Below, one piece after another: positions 11,701-22,977 of a stretch of DNA of 64,000 bases. Origin of the DNA: Takakia lepidozioides (lineage: Eukaryota > Streptophyta > Takakiopsida > Takakiales > Takakiaceae); NCBI GenBank assembly GCA_030704615.1, contig CM060732.1, positions 76,983,053 through 77,047,052 on the forward strand, in the 5' to 3' direction. The translations under genes and the position numbers were made by a program. The notes below the pieces were generated by a model, which was not told where the DNA came from, made no database searches, and saw nothing but the letters and a program-made list of their open reading frames with translations. How positions within the stretch are numbered: position 1 is the first letter of the stretch; every line of letters starts with the position of its first letter.

Positions 11701-12750
11701 TATTTTCATCCTCCAAGTTCTGCCCTTGGGTTTCTTCTTCACTCATGTAACTCAACTGCAATGGTGTTGGAGAGTCTGAACTCTCCGTTGGCTCTGCCAC
11801 ATCCTCTCCTCCTTCTTCACCTTCCGCTTCAGAAACCGGAGTTCCTACTTTTGGTGTTCCATGCCAACTCTTATCAAAGATTTTTGTCAAATCTTTTATC
11901 CAGGGATGTACCTCAGATCTTTCACCTCATGATTGATCTTCTTCCCGTACCAATTCCCTTAATCTTTCTTGCAAAAAAAAATAAAAATGAGTGGCATCCA
12001 ACTCTAGTTCTTCCGGTATGGATGATGTACTCTCTGATCTTAATGGTGTGAGAGGTCCAGATGATTCCCCTATGTCTATTCCTCTCTCCCAAAGATATGG
12101 ATAATTAGCTTGCAGATAGCTTTCTCTTTTTGCTGAATATCTCTGGAGTCTAGCTTCTCTTTCATCACTCATGTCCCATGTCTTTCATTTCTTTTAATGT
12201 GGCAATAACCAAAACTCTCTTCTGTAATATCTCTCGTATATGCCTAAGTTTCTCTCAAGCTTCAATGTTCCTCTGGATATACTAGAAGTCTCCGTTACCA
12301 TATACCCATATGGTAAACAAGTATGGAAAGTTGTTCTTGGTGTGAGTTTGATCCACAAAATATCCTTTGGAATCCAATTCTTTACCAGTACAAGCTCTTC
12401 ATGCATATGAGTATAAACATTCACCTTCCTTTCCTCCCAGCCTTCAAACTCTACTCGCTTAATGGATAGCAATGCTATCACATAATCCAGTGTTGGTAAC
12501 CAACGTGCTCTTCCTCTACATGCCACCTGATAAATCTTTATCACTCCTTTCTCCAGACCCCACTCAGGGTCAGCATCATGCACTCTCTTAAGAATGTTTT
12601 CTTTACAACCGTTTGGCAATTCCAAGAACCTCTGAAAGAATCATTTCGACAATCTTTCCTTTTCAGTTTCACAAGGAATTTGATTCACATCAAATTCTTT
12701 AATTCTCCAACCACCATGATCCCACCAGATGCCTGTCACATCTGGTTGTT
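8726..12750 (-). pseudogene. Family A Ty3 retrotransposon Gag and protease (copy 1)
   Basis: This encodes the capsid/nucleocapsid and aspartic protease part of the element. The stretches 12194-12625, 11927-12172 and 8726-11890 share one frame, so a single long polyprotein was broken by stops near 12637, 12192 and 11925. After a Gly/Ser/Glu-rich, low-complexity N-terminal region of the 1054-residue segment comes a Gag domain (about residues 185-345). Three CX2CX4HX4C knuckles follow: CAKCQNEGHTTTEC, CTICKMDNHSTKNC and CYYCNQSGHRKAAC. An RGN-rich linker lies before the third. The protease has the LIDGGSGVNIM active-site block. The segment ends at a TAG (8726-8728) that a second copy shares. Confidence 0.85.
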
Positions 12751-12762
12751 CATGACCCAGTT

Positions 12763-12779
12763 CCCCAGTATGGTCGCCA
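12763..12779 (-). promoter_or_regulatory. Putative primer binding site of family A element
   Basis: On the minus strand, two bases after the LTR end, the sequence reads TGGCGACCATACTGGGG. TGG pairing with a tRNA CCA end right after a 5' LTR is the normal arrangement. The tRNA species is not identified. Confidence 0.45.
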
Positions 12780-12781
12780 AA

Positions 12782-13308
12782 TGTCGCGCGGCTTTTACTC
12801 ACCCATCCCTTCGCTATCCGAGGTGGGAACTCCAAGATAGAAGAGTTGGAAATCTCTAAGCACTCAGCCCGCTCAGAACAATCAGTCATGACCTACATCT
12901 AGTGTATCATGGGGGTGTTTCCTATTTGTATTCCTTCCCGTATTCATGTTAGCTAGTTACCTTACTGTTGGTATTTAAGTATCAGATTGCTTCAACAATG
13001 TATCGGATTCCATCAACTCATCCATTCATTCCACAGCTTCCCTCAGATCTCTCTACACAGTGTGAGTATGAAGTATGTATCAGATTAATATCTATCAAGT
13101 ATCAGGTTGAAGCCATGGAGTCTCTAATCTGCTCTACATACAACTCTACTGCTTGCATTTCATCAAGCATCAATAGATCGTTCTCCTCCTACTCCGTGCT
13201 CTCCCTCTTTCTACTCCGATATGCGCTCTCCGCTTCATTTCCAAGAAGTGATGCCAAAAGTCCTCCCAAAAGTAGTCCCTCGCAGTGATCCCCCCAGATG
13301 TCCCCGCT
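12782..13308 (-). repeat. Family A LTR, 5' LTR of copy 1 (truncated)
   Basis: The plus strand starts TGTCGCGCGGCTTTTACTCA at 12782, the reverse complement of the ends of the LTRs at 23934, 33728, 34162 and 44906. Its order relative to the minus-strand Gag-Pol makes it the 5' LTR. Full family members are about 957-980 bp, and here only the last ~520 bp remain. Homology ends around 13300, where sequence of the family B LTR begins. The junction position is approximate. Confidence 0.75.
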
Positions 13309-13805
13309 TCTCACCATGGGGGCGGAGACCTCGTGGTGGGAGTCGTGGGGAGTCTTGGGACTCATCACGGTCCATAGGGGCCGTGGTGAGCGGGCCAAGA
13401 CTCACCGCGACTCATCACCGGGAGTCGAGGGTTTTCGTGGTGGTTTGCCATAAAATGGCATGGCTGGTTGTGAAACCCCCGCGGACAGCTACAAAAGTAT
13501 ATATAAGGGGAGTAGTGACCCTGAGAACGGTGCAAGCCCGTTGGTGACCAAAAACTAGTGAGTAAGCGAACGAGCCGGAAAGCGACCAAAGAGTGGGGAG
13601 CTGTTCCGGACTGCCATCTACCAAAGGGAATTCCACCAGGCCCAAATAGGTGGAGGGTTTAGTGGGAGAGCGAAGGGGGACCGTTATGTCCCGGTGAGCA
13701 GCCGAAGCTCCAAGTTGGCCCGGGGCCAGGTTGGGAGTCAGGCGCGTGCATCAAAGCGAGTAACTATGACTTGAAGGGGAGCTTACCGAAGTGAGGTGCG
13801 CGACA
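13309..13805 (+). repeat. Family B chromovirus 5' LTR (5'-truncated)
   Basis: This matches, in inverse orientation, the complete LTR at 26748-27487, from CTCACCATGGGGGCGG to the terminal CGACA at 13801-13805. A TATATAA motif lies near 13498 in both copies and could be the U3 promoter. About the first 240 bp of the LTR are missing. The missing part is replaced by the family A LTR, which points to recombination or deletion across two elements. Confidence 0.75.
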
Positions 13806-13807
13806 CT

Positions 13808-13819
13808 TGGTATCAGAGC
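13808..13819 (+). promoter_or_regulatory. Primer binding site, initiator tRNA-Met type
   Basis: TGGTATCAGAGC sits two bases after the LTR end. It is the well-known complement of plant initiator methionine tRNA used by chromoviruses and many copia elements. Confidence 0.9.
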
Positions 13820-13860
13820 TTAGAGTTCAGTACGCGATCGTCCTTGGGATTGGCCTCATC

Positions 13861-15286
13861 ATGGGGTCGGGCAAACCAAAGCGAAAGCGGAACGGCCCAA
13901 AAGATGATGATCCTGGTGAGCCCGATGGGGGCGACGTGTCACCGAAGTGGCCATTTGAGGAAGCGATGCAGGTTTCTGAAGGCCGCTCAAAAGCGGGAGG
14001 AATCCGAGGAGTCGGAGCCCGAGGAATCCCTGAGAGCTCCGACAGACCAACAGATGCCTCCCATGCCGGCAGCTTTTTGGGAAGGGTTGTTGGCGCAGTT
14101 TGGCGGGACGTTGAAAGACGTGTTGAAGGCGGCTAATGCCACTTCCGCTAAGGCAAAGTTTAAGGTGAAGCCTAAGGAACCCGGCACCTTCGAGGGCGTC
14201 CAAAATTGGAAGGCACTCAACACCTGGCTCTTGGAGCTAGAGCAGTACTTCCGGGCGGCCAAGTTGAGTGACGAGGATCGGGTGGAAGTGGCTCCCACCT
14301 ATTTGAGGGGCTATGCTCAACAATGGTGGCAGAAACGCCTTCACGACCGAGGTCCAAGTCCGGAAACCTTGAACTGGAGTGGGTTCAAGGAATTGATGAA
14401 GCGATAGTTTGTGCCCCTCAACACGTCCTGGCTTGCCCGGGACAAGATGAGGAATTTGAAGCAAACAGATGACATTCGGGGATATGTCCAGGCTTTCAAT
14501 GTGCTGTTGCTCGAAGTCGCGGATATGGCGGAACCAGAAATGGTCTTCAACTTTGTGGCGGGGTTGGCCCCATGGGCCAGGCGGAAGTTGGAGGAGAAGC
14601 CACCTAAGACTTTGAACGAGGCAATTGAGAGGGCTGAATGTTTCTCAGATGTCCCTAGGGGTGAAAGACAAGGCCATACGGAGCTGAACCACAAGAAGAC
14701 CCGGCGGGAAGGTTACTCTTTCCGACCGGAAAAGAAGTGGGATAGGCCACGCGGCGACAACGGCATGTGGAAATCGAAGGGAGGGCCATCACAAGTCAAG
14801 GCGGCACCCGGTGCTTCAAAAGGAAAAGCGGGTGGAGCGGCTTATGGCGGACAGAAGGCAACCTTTGATGGAGTGTGTTTCAATTGTGGGGAGCCCGGGC
14901 ACATGGCCAAGAAGTGCACGAAACCCCGGCAATTGAACATGACTCGGGCGACCACAGAGCTGTCGGAAGATACCATCAGTCGCTTGGTGGAAGCGGTGGT
15001 CGCCAGGACTTGCAAAGTAGGCAAATATTCTTGTGAGTTGTATCAGGAAACTGGCACATTGCGTAAAGGGAGTCACTTATTGTTCGTGGATGGGATAATA
15101 TCCGGAACTAACATGTCATTGTTGGTGGACACAGGAGCGTCGCACTCCTTCATGACACCGGCAACGGCACAAAAGCTGGGACTCCCGAGAACTGACGTAG
15201 GGGCCTCTATTGAGGTGCGTTCCGCAATTGGCGACGAGGTTGGCGTTCTATGTTCCTCTTCAACTGGGGAGTTGGGAGGGACGTGA
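13861..15286 (+). pseudogene. Chromovirus (family B) Gag and protease
   Basis: Gag probably starts at the ATG at 13861 (MGSGKPKRKR), then shifts frame near 13975 into the frame carrying the capsid-type domain (KFKVKPKEPGTFEGV ... LRGYAQQWWQKRL). A TAG at 14405-14407 interrupts it. The zinc knuckle is CFNCGEPGHMAKKC, near 14878. The protease active site is LLVDTGASHSFM, near 15120. A second frameshift around 15240-15286 moves the reading into the pol frame. Neighbouring pol and chromodomain sequences make the assignment secure. At least three lesions make it inactive. Confidence 0.85.
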
Positions 15287-18200
15287 GAACTTCACCATCG
15301 ATGGAATGGATCTCATTTTGGGGATGACCTTTTTGAGCAAATCCGGAGCGGTCATAGATGGCCGCAAGAGGGTAGTCACGCTGCCATGTTGGAATGGTGG
15401 CGAGGTCTTACGAGTTTCGGAAACGCCCAAACCCGTGGGAGGGCGAATAAACCTTCTGTCAGCAAGGGAGTGGGCCGTGGAGGTGGCACACGAGCCCCAG
15501 TTTTTGCTCTACATTAGAGAAGTGAAGGGAGAAGGCGATGGAGAGCCGAGCCCAGATTGGATCAAGGGGATTTTGGAGAAATACCATGATGTGATGCCGG
15601 AGGATTTGCCAAGTGGTTTGCCACCGCGAAGAGGAGTTGACCACAAGATTGAGGTGATACCGGGATCGGAACCGCCTGCCAAGGCGCCCTACCGGTTGAG
15701 CCACAGAGAGTTGGTCGAGCTGAAGACTCAGCTCAAGGATCTAATGTCAAAGGGGTACATCCGGCCGAGTAAGTCACCCTACGGAGCCCCGGTGCTATTT
15801 GTAGACAAGAAGGATGGGACACTGCGGATGTGTGTCGATTACAGGGCTCTGAATAAGGTGACTATCAAAAACCGGTACGCTTTGCCAAGAATCGACGACC
15901 TTTTCGATCGGTTGGCAGGAGCGAAGTATTTCAGCCGGATCGATCTACGCTCCGGCTATCATCAAATTCGAGTGGCAAAAGGAGATGAGGAGAAGACCGC
16001 GTGCAAGACAAGGTATGGTTCATATGAGTTCTTGGTGATGCCTTTTGGGCTCACCAATGCACCAGCGACATTTAGTACGCTGATGAACAGCCTTTTCCAG
16101 GAGTGGTTGGATGACTTTGTGATCGTGTACATCGACGACATCTTGGTGTATTCGAAAACAAAGAAGGAGCACCTGGAGCACCTCAAAAGGGTGTTCCAGA
16201 AATTGCGGGAAGGGAAGCTGTATGCCAAAGCTTCAAAGTGCGAATTCGGGGTCACAAAAGTGGAGTTCCTGGGGCATGTGATTACACAGGATGGGATCAG
16301 AATGGATGATAGGAAGGTGAGGGCCATCTTGGACTGGGAGCCTCCGACTTCGGTCCCGGGAGTACGATCCTTCCTAGGACTTGCCTCCTATTACCGGAAG
16401 TATGTGAGAAATTTCGCCAAGATTGCGGGGCCGCTGTCAGACCTTCTGTGTAAATCTAAAGTCTGGGCATGGAACACCTTTTGTGGCCAAGCTTTTGCTG
16501 AATTGAAGTAGCGGATGGCGGAAGCTCCAGTCTTGAAATCCCGGAGTTCGATCGTCCGTTCGAGATACATACAGATGCGTCGGACTTCGCGATTGGGGGG
16601 GTACTGATGCAAGATGGACGTCCAATGGCTTACGAAAATAAGAAACTGAATGAAGTGGAGCGACGGTGGCCGACGCACGAGAAAGAGATGAAGGCGGTGG
16701 TGCACTGTCTTGAGCTTTGGCGCCACTATGTTGGTTCCAACCCAGTGAAGTGTCACGGTGAAGTATTTTGCCACGCAGCCCCAAGTTGTCCCCAAAACAA
16801 CTTAGGTGGCAAGATACTTTGGCAGTGTTCGACGTGGATATCCAGTACAAACCGGGATGAGACAATGTGGTGGCCGATGCTTTAAGTAGAAAGCAGCAGC
16901 TCTTGTTGGTGTACAAAGGCGAGACGGCGCTCCAAAGGAAGATCCGAAAGGCTTGCCGGAAGGATGAGCTGGCGAAGTCCGTGATGCAGGACTTGAGGAT
17001 GGGGGTTAAATCGCAGTTCCACTTGCAAAATGGACTGCTCCGGTATAAGCAAAAGCGTATCTATGTGCCAAAGGGAGGGATCAGAGATAGCCTCTTGAGA
17101 GAATGCCATGATAGCCCGCTTGCGGGCCACGGCGGAGCCAAGCGCACTGCGGCACTCTTGAAGAAAAAATATTTCTGGCCCAAACTGAGGGAGGAGGCAG
17201 AGGAGTATGTCAAGACATGCACCACATGCCAACAAAACCGGAGCGAGTACAAAAAGCAAGCGGGGCTGTTACAACCCTTGCCGATTCCAGAGGGGACTTG
17301 GGAAAGCGTCTCGATGGATTTCATGACTGCTATGCCGCTGTCAAAAGGATTCGATGCAATCATGGTGGTGGTGGATAGGTTCAGTAAAATGGGCCATTTC
17401 ATCCCCACCAAGGAGACGGCAACGGCGTAGGAGACAGGGCGACTTTACTTCGCCCACATCTTAAAGCATCATGGAGTCCCGAAGGATATTGTCTCGGACC
17501 GCGATCCAAAGTTTACGAGTAAATTTTGGAGGGCACTCTGGAAGAAGATGGGGACGAGGCTGAAGATGAGCACCGCCTTCCGACCTACAACCGACGGCCA
17601 AACAGAAAGAGTGAATTCCGTAGTGAAGCAGATCTTGCGGAATTACGTGTCGACAGACCAAACAGACTGGGTGGAACACTTAGACGCCGCAGAGTTCTGT
17701 AATAATAAAACAGAACACTCCGCAACGGGAGTTTCCCCTTTCGTATTGGTCTATGGAAAAGCACCTCTGGTGCCGACGAGTTGGGCCGCCCAGGACGTTG
17801 AGGAACCGGCAGTAGCGGCGGTACTGGAAGAACGCGAGCGTTTGTTGAAGCTCGCAAAGTACAACATTGCCAAAGCTAGGAAATGGTATGAAAGGCAGGC
17901 GAATCGGAAGCGGAGGGAAGTGAAGTTTGAGGCAGGCACGGAGGTCTGGTTGAACATCAAGAATTTCCGACTACCTCCGGAAGTGAGTTTGAAGTTCGTA
18001 CCTCCGTATGCGGGACCCTTTCGCATTCGGAAGGTTATGAATGAGCATGTGTATGAATTGGAGCTGCCGGCAAACAGCAAGGTGCACCCAGTATTCCATG
18101 TCTCTCTTTTGAAGCCTTACTTCAAAGATGAAGCGCGTCCGAATCGGCATCAAGTGTTGCGTCCGCCACCTATGCTGTTGGATCATGAAAATGAACCTGA

Positions 18201-18381
18201 GTACGAGGTGGAGGCAATACTTAAGTTGAGGAGGTTCAAGAACCAAGAAACGGAGTATCTCGTCAAATGGAAGGGCTATCATCATGTGGAGGCATCTTGG
18301 GTGCGTGCCTCAGAAATGGGAAACGCATCCGAGGCAGTTGCAGCTTTCGAAGGGCGACCTCAAAAGCGGAAGAAGCGTTGA
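15210..18381 (+). pseudogene. Chromovirus (family B) pol with C-terminal chromodomain
   Basis: Reverse transcriptase occupies about 15640-16440, with active site YIDD in [13 protein letters not shown]. RNase H (EIHTDASDFAIGGVLMQDG) follows after a TAG at 16509-16511 and frameshifts, and its end near 16780-16870 is scrambled. Integrase starts with the HHCC region (H..H, CTTCQQN), then SMDFM, SDRDPKF and TDGQTERVN, giving the D-D-E set. A TAG at 17428-17430 falls inside integrase in an otherwise continuous frame. The C-terminus at about 18199-18381 is a chromodomain (YEVEAILKLRR ... EYLVKWKGYHHVEASWV). In this group the chromodomain targets integration to modified chromatin. Many stops show the copy is defective. 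Confidence 0.9.
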
Positions 18382-19267
18382 TGGGGACATCAACCTTGGA
18401 GCATGGGGGAGGAAATGCATGCTTAGCCCGGCTTAGCTAGCTTAGGAATCCGATTGCAAAAACTTGTATTGTACAAAACGTGCTATAAATGAAATGGCTT
18501 CCAAATGTTGTGCGTCCTTTTTTTTGGAATGGTGATGCATGGTATGGTTGGCTAGTGTGTAGAATGCATGCTAGCTTATAAAAGTGGGAAAGGTAAATTG
18601 GGTTAATCATGTGTTTGCGTAGTGCCGAAATCGGGTGACCCCATCCAAGGGACAAGGAAACTTGCGCCTTCTTTGGGAGTTCACGTGCTAGTGCGCACCT
18701 GGCGCGTGCGCATACTATAACTGCGCTACCGAGGGGGTTGCCTTGTAGTGCGGGCTAACGCGGAAGCTACGTGCTTCCGTTCACGTACTATAATCGTGTA
18801 GCCTCGGGACGAAGTCGTAGTGCGGCTTCGGCGTGTTCCCGTACCTCAGGCCAGCATTCCAAGGCGGACCCAATTGTAGTGATTGGGGCGCATGGTTGGT
18901 TCAAGGTTATCTTCCTAGTCAAAGAGGGTTCCAGGTGAACCCTTGCTCAAGGTGATGCCAAAAGCGGCATCATGAGCGATCGCAAGCAATGTTGTTGCAG
19001 TAAGGCGATTCGATCCTCGGGGAGGATCGTTCCTTGGCCTTGAAGTAGGCCAAGAAGAGTGCACTGGGAGGAGCTGGAGAGGCTCCACCCTTGGCCGGGA
19101 CTTGGAGGAAGTCGGCCGAACTAGCTAGTGGACAGTAGAGTCAAGTGTGGGGTTTGGTTCTTTGCCATGGGACGCCATGGTGCGGAAACAAACTCCTTGA
19201 TGTGGGACGCCACAACTTGGATGTTCGTTTCTACAAAATGGACAAGTCGATGAGGACATCGACTCCC
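18382..19267 (+). other. Chromovirus 3' noncoding region
   Basis: About 890 bp lie between the chromodomain stop and the remnant 3' LTR start, with no coding signal. There are short repeated words such as TACTATAA..CG and GTAGTGCGG around 18710-18830. Long 3' untranslated regions are common in this type of element. Confidence 0.5.
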
Positions 19268-19279
19268 TGTTGGTAGGGG
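19268..19279 (+). repeat. Remnant of family B 3' LTR (first ~12 bp)
   Basis: TGTTGGTAGGGG equals the first 12 bases of the complete family B LTR (read on the minus strand from 27487). It stops where the GGGTTGCTATTCCATGAGC terminus begins. The rest of the LTR is missing. Confidence 0.55.
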
Positions 19280-19345
19280 GTTGCTATTCCATGAGCTCAT
19301 GAGCGGTGAGCTCATGAGCTCATGAGCGGGCATGGCTCACCCATG
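19278..19345. repeat. CATGAGC-rich left terminus of a second MULE-like element
   Basis: GGGTTGCTATTCCATGAGC is followed by several overlapping GAGCTCATGAGC repeats. It matches the terminus at 6598 (inverted) and at 27488 (same orientation). Further CTCATG words follow at 19431-19495. Confidence 0.55.
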
Positions 19346-19525
19346 AGCCGCAAAGTAACACACTTCGAATTTCGGCAGATTTTTTTCGGGCCCAAAACTA
19401 TAAAATAATCAAAAATCAAAGATTTCCGCGCTCATGCTGGAAGCACTCCGCTCATGAGTACCAGTGTACGCTCATGACTTGGAGCCCAGGCTCATGGACC
19501 GCTAGGCCAGGTCATAGAAAAACTG

Positions 19526-20020
19526 AATTCTAGGCAATAACGGCACCGAAATTATCCCAGAGACAGAGACGCAAGCGGAATTAGGATCCGGGTTTGCAGA
19601 CTCCGAAAACGCAATGGCGACCTATAACCGTGGATAGTACTGTTGCAGAAGTGCATGATGGTTGGGCGGCGCCGTAATTGGGCACATGAAAAGAAATAGC
19701 CGGCTGAAGGCTCGGGAGTGAAGCCAACAACGGTGAAAGTAATTGGGCTCCGCCAACCAAATACCCGGCTGCATCCTCCGGAGTGCAGGCGATAACGGCG
19801 CCGAAATGGGCCCCGAAAATCAAATACTCGGTTGAAGCCACCGGAGTGCAGCCGATAACGGCGCCGAAATTGGGTCCGGAAACCAAATACCCGGCTGAAG
19901 GCTAGGGATTGCAACCAATAACGGCGCCGAAATTGACCTGCGGAAACAAAATTCTCGGCTGAAGCTTCCGCACTCCATCCAATAACGGCGCCAAAATTGG
20001 GCTCCGGAGAGCAAATACCC
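19526..20020. repeat. GGCGCC array, 63-bp period
   Basis: ATAACGGCGCCGAAAT cores occur at 19792, 19855, 19918 and 19982 (periods 63, 63 and 64). Degenerate units extend back to 19536 (ATAACGGCACCGAAATT). Spacers contain AAATACCCGGCTGAAG. The core equals that of the arrays at 719-1960 and 5980-6345. Confidence 0.75.
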
Positions 20021-20071
20021 GCCTTACGGTAAGGGAGGCCTTGCTCTCATTTTGCTCTTCACTCTTCTCTG

Positions 20072-20671
20072 TTGTGCCCATCTCCTCCCTGCTTTGAGTT
20101 CGTGCTATGTCGTGAGGCCATGTCGTGCCCGAATCACATCTATCGACGCCAGACGGGAGTCATTTTCCCGAAAGCAGACAACATCATTGTTTTCCTGGAT
20201 GTTTATAGGGACGATCCTCGACTTGTCCAGCTGAGAGCAATGGAGTTTCTTCCAGGATTGCACGATTCTCCTGGACCCCGGCTGGGGAGCAGGTGGTTCC
20301 TACGCATCATGGACCTGGACTTTCCGCATGAGTGGGAGCCGAACAGATCACGCACAGCGTTGCTGTATCGCTGGAATTGTTGCGAGTGGACGTATGATGA
20401 GTGCATAGGTGAAAACTTTACGCGTGGACGGACTGGCTCGGAAAGTGGGGACATTCTCTTCAGTTATGAGGATGAGGAGGAGGGGAACACAGGGCCCACT
20501 GTGAAAATGTCCTTCTACCAAGGGGGCGCTATCGATAAACACGACATCCTCGTTAGTTTCAACCGGGCGACAGAAACCACTGACATTTTGTTCGAATATA
20601 GGCACCCGGTCACTCAGGAGGTCCTTGAGAGGCCAGTTAGAGTTCCTTCTTCTTGGGCAAGGGGACCATAG
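20072..20671 (+). CDS. Unknown ORF inside the second MULE-like element
   Basis: This uninterrupted frame encodes up to 199 residues. The likelier start is the ATG at 20120 (MSCPNHIYRR). It has no family I recognise. It is rich in aromatic and acidic residues (an EDEEEG run near the middle) and has no signal peptide or membrane segment. It begins about 50-100 bp after a GGCGCC array, as the transposase at 2227 does. It could therefore be the N-terminal part of a diverged transposase or an accessory protein of the same element type. The sequence after 20671 changes character, so the ORF may be cut by the family A insertion. A captured host exon is an alternative. Confidence 0.4.
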   Translation: MCPSPPCFEFVLCREAMSCPNHIYRRQTGVIFPKADNIIVFLDVYRDDPRLVQLRAMEFLPGLHDSPGPRLGSRWFLRIMDLDFPHEWEPNRSRTALLYRWNCCEWTYDECIGENFTRGRTGSESGDILFSYEDEEEGNTGPTVKMSFYQGGAIDKHDILVSFNRATETTDILFEYRHPVTQEVLERPVRVPSSWARGP

Positions 20672-20832
20672 GTCTTGCATGCTAGAGTAGACATGTTTCG
20701 ACTCGCCGACACTCATGGCACATACATTTTCATTCAGAAATCAAGCAGCTTCTCTGTGCCATATGGGGAATATACATGCTTGGATAATCTTCTGTTACGG
20801 TTTTTTGCAATTCACTGCCAGTATGCTGGGAC

Positions 20833-22939
20833 GTGTCCTTTGTCGTATGGATTGCTGTTTGCACAAAGTGCAGTATGCAAATGCTGGAATGTGCAGTAGG
20901 ACCCTTCCCACTGGGACACAGAACTAGCAATCTTGTAAAGACATCACATTTGCAGAACAGTAACAATGTATTTGTAGCAAATTGGAGTCTTCTCAATGAA
21001 AGCAAGTTGCAAGAAGTGAATGCACCACATACGGAGTTGCAGACAGTGCATGACAGGATGGCCATACAATGTGCTACACTCACAACTATGCTTGACCAAG
21101 CTACAATAGAAATAAACAGTCAAGCGGAAAGATGTACGAAGGCAGAGGCAGAGAATGTTGAGCAACTGAAACTCATTGTCGATATGAACAATACAATCTG
21201 TCTTAATGAGAATACTTTCAAGCAATACAGGCAGGTTGAAGCTGACCAAGAGAGGTACATCCTGGAGTTGCAACAAACGCTCATGGTAAATAGAAATGAA
21301 CTCTCTGTGGCTAACAAGGCTCGGAAGGAAGCCAATAATCTAGCTGCTGCCTATGCGAGTTTGGTTGAACCTCATGCAAAGCGCATGGAGGCTTAACAGC
21401 AGCAGATAGATGTGTACAGACTCACAGAGGAGCAGACTCTAAGGGGTGCCACAAGCAACTTGGTGGATAATCACCTTATGCAGGTCTGGTTAGCACAAGG
21501 GCCGGTGGAGGGCAAAGCACCACGAAAGCTCACCCAAAGCGAGATGAATGAGCTCAGACTGCAAGTGCAAAACATTGCCACAACTACTATAGACAATGTC
21601 TATAGTAGGATAGCGGAGTTACAGGAGGATGTAGACGGCCTGCAGACTAGTGGAGGACCTCACTTCAAATATCGACAAGAGAGTCTGTGTACCTGAGGAA
21701 CAGCTAATGGCTTCTTATTTACAAGCGAGAACTTTGGCTTTTCAGTCTTCTTCACAGGGGGTGCAGGAGATGCCAATGGTACAAGAGCCAGTGCCACCAA
21801 CACCACAACAAGTCACTGTGCCAGTAGCTGACCCTATTGTTACTACAGCCACGCCACAGCCACCACAGCCTAAGGTATGGGGGAATGCTGCTTTTAACCC
21901 ACCTAAAACTCCAGCTGCACGGGAGTACAGTCGGGCTATGATTATGCCCTTCAACCAAATTCCCATTGTGTTGGATTTGGCTTGGAAGGAATTTAGTCCT
22001 CCGCAGTCGTTGGCACATTACTATCAAATCATACGCATTTGGCTACCAGTGGCAACTAGGACTAAAGTTCTTCCGAACAATCGACCAATTGAGGATCATC
22101 ACTTTGCGCAGTACTGGCATGAGACAAGTATCATGTTGAAGGAATTAATTGCCTTCCAAGTTGTACATGGATTCATTTATACCAAGACCAAAGAGGTAGC
22201 AAGTATTGTCATGGGCTGCGGGTTATACTACGCTGCTTGTTTTCTGGTACGTTATCACATTGAGCAGCAGAAGATGCAAACGCGCTTTCTGAGTTATTCC
22301 AGTGGGGATCATTGGGTCTTACCTTCAGTGCCACCTCATATGTACCTATATGAGGCAAAAGTTATGATGCAAAAGGATTCTCAGATTCGTTCATGGTTTC
22401 ATGCGGCCTGGAACAATTTGTCAACACAGAAATTCGGGCCTGACGATATTTTCTTTAAGGGACATGAGGCATGGAAATATTTGCACAATTCACAAGTCAT
22501 TGGTACACCACTCACCTGGACAGACAAGGAGCTCAGGGTCTTCACCAATTTTGCAATTCAGCGCTTACAACAAGTTTTACAGTTTAAACTTCCAGACATG
22601 GTGGGACAACATTGTATGCCCCAGAGAATTCCAGTTAAAGTTCGACAGTTAAAACACCTCAGGGGGGACGAGGATTCTGATACAACTGTTTCTTCAGCGG
22701 ACTCTTTTGACATGGCAGAGGACTATGCAATTCAGATGGCAGAGAAGAAGCGACGGGGGTCTCCTATGCCTGAAAGATTACCTCGATATCAGCCTCCAGA
22801 GGGACTAACATATCCAGGTAGTGTTCAATCATCTCCCTCAACCAGTGACAGTACACGGGCTCGCACACGGAGTCCTTCACGAGACTCTAACCGTCAGAAG
22901 GGTGCTCGCTCACAAAGGGTTACAAATCCCAAACAGTAA
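20833..22939 (+). pseudogene. Family A additional ORF: coiled coil plus conserved C-terminal domain (copy 3)
   Basis: This lies directly upstream of a family A 3' LTR. The first part (about 20960-21640) is heptad-rich (EINSQAERCTKAEAENVEQL, LELQQTLMVN) and looks like a coiled coil. The second part (about 21650-22940) has a conserved block with MIMPFNQIPIVLDLAWKEF and HIEQQKMQ. A basic Ser/Arg-rich tail (KKRRGSPMPERL ... TRSPSRDS) ends at a TAA. A TAA at 21394-21396 and a 2-nt deletion near 21650, judged against the copy at 28540, break the frame. Two other copies in this window preserve the same protein, so it was coding. The family is unknown to me. Its position after integrase is that of env-like ORFs in Athila-type elements, but no clear signal peptide or transmembrane anchor is seen. 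The left junction of this copy is not resolved. Confidence 0.6.
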
Positions 22940-22940
22940 A

Positions 22941-22954
22941 CCGTGAGGACACGG
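22941..22954 (+). other. Conserved hairpin after the additional ORF stop
   Basis: CCGTG-AGGA-CACGG follows the TAA by one base and is followed by a T-run. The purine tract GAGAAGGGAAGGGG then leads to the 3' LTR and is the probable polypurine tract. Identical hairpins occur at 32149-32162 and 43905-43918. Confidence 0.6.
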
Positions 22955-22977
22955 TTTTTTGAGAAGGGAAGGGGTAA

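Noticed and set aside
13822-13860. Gag start at the upstream in-frame ATG near 13796
   Set aside because: It lies across the LTR end and primer site; the ATG at 13861 after the primer site is more plausible.
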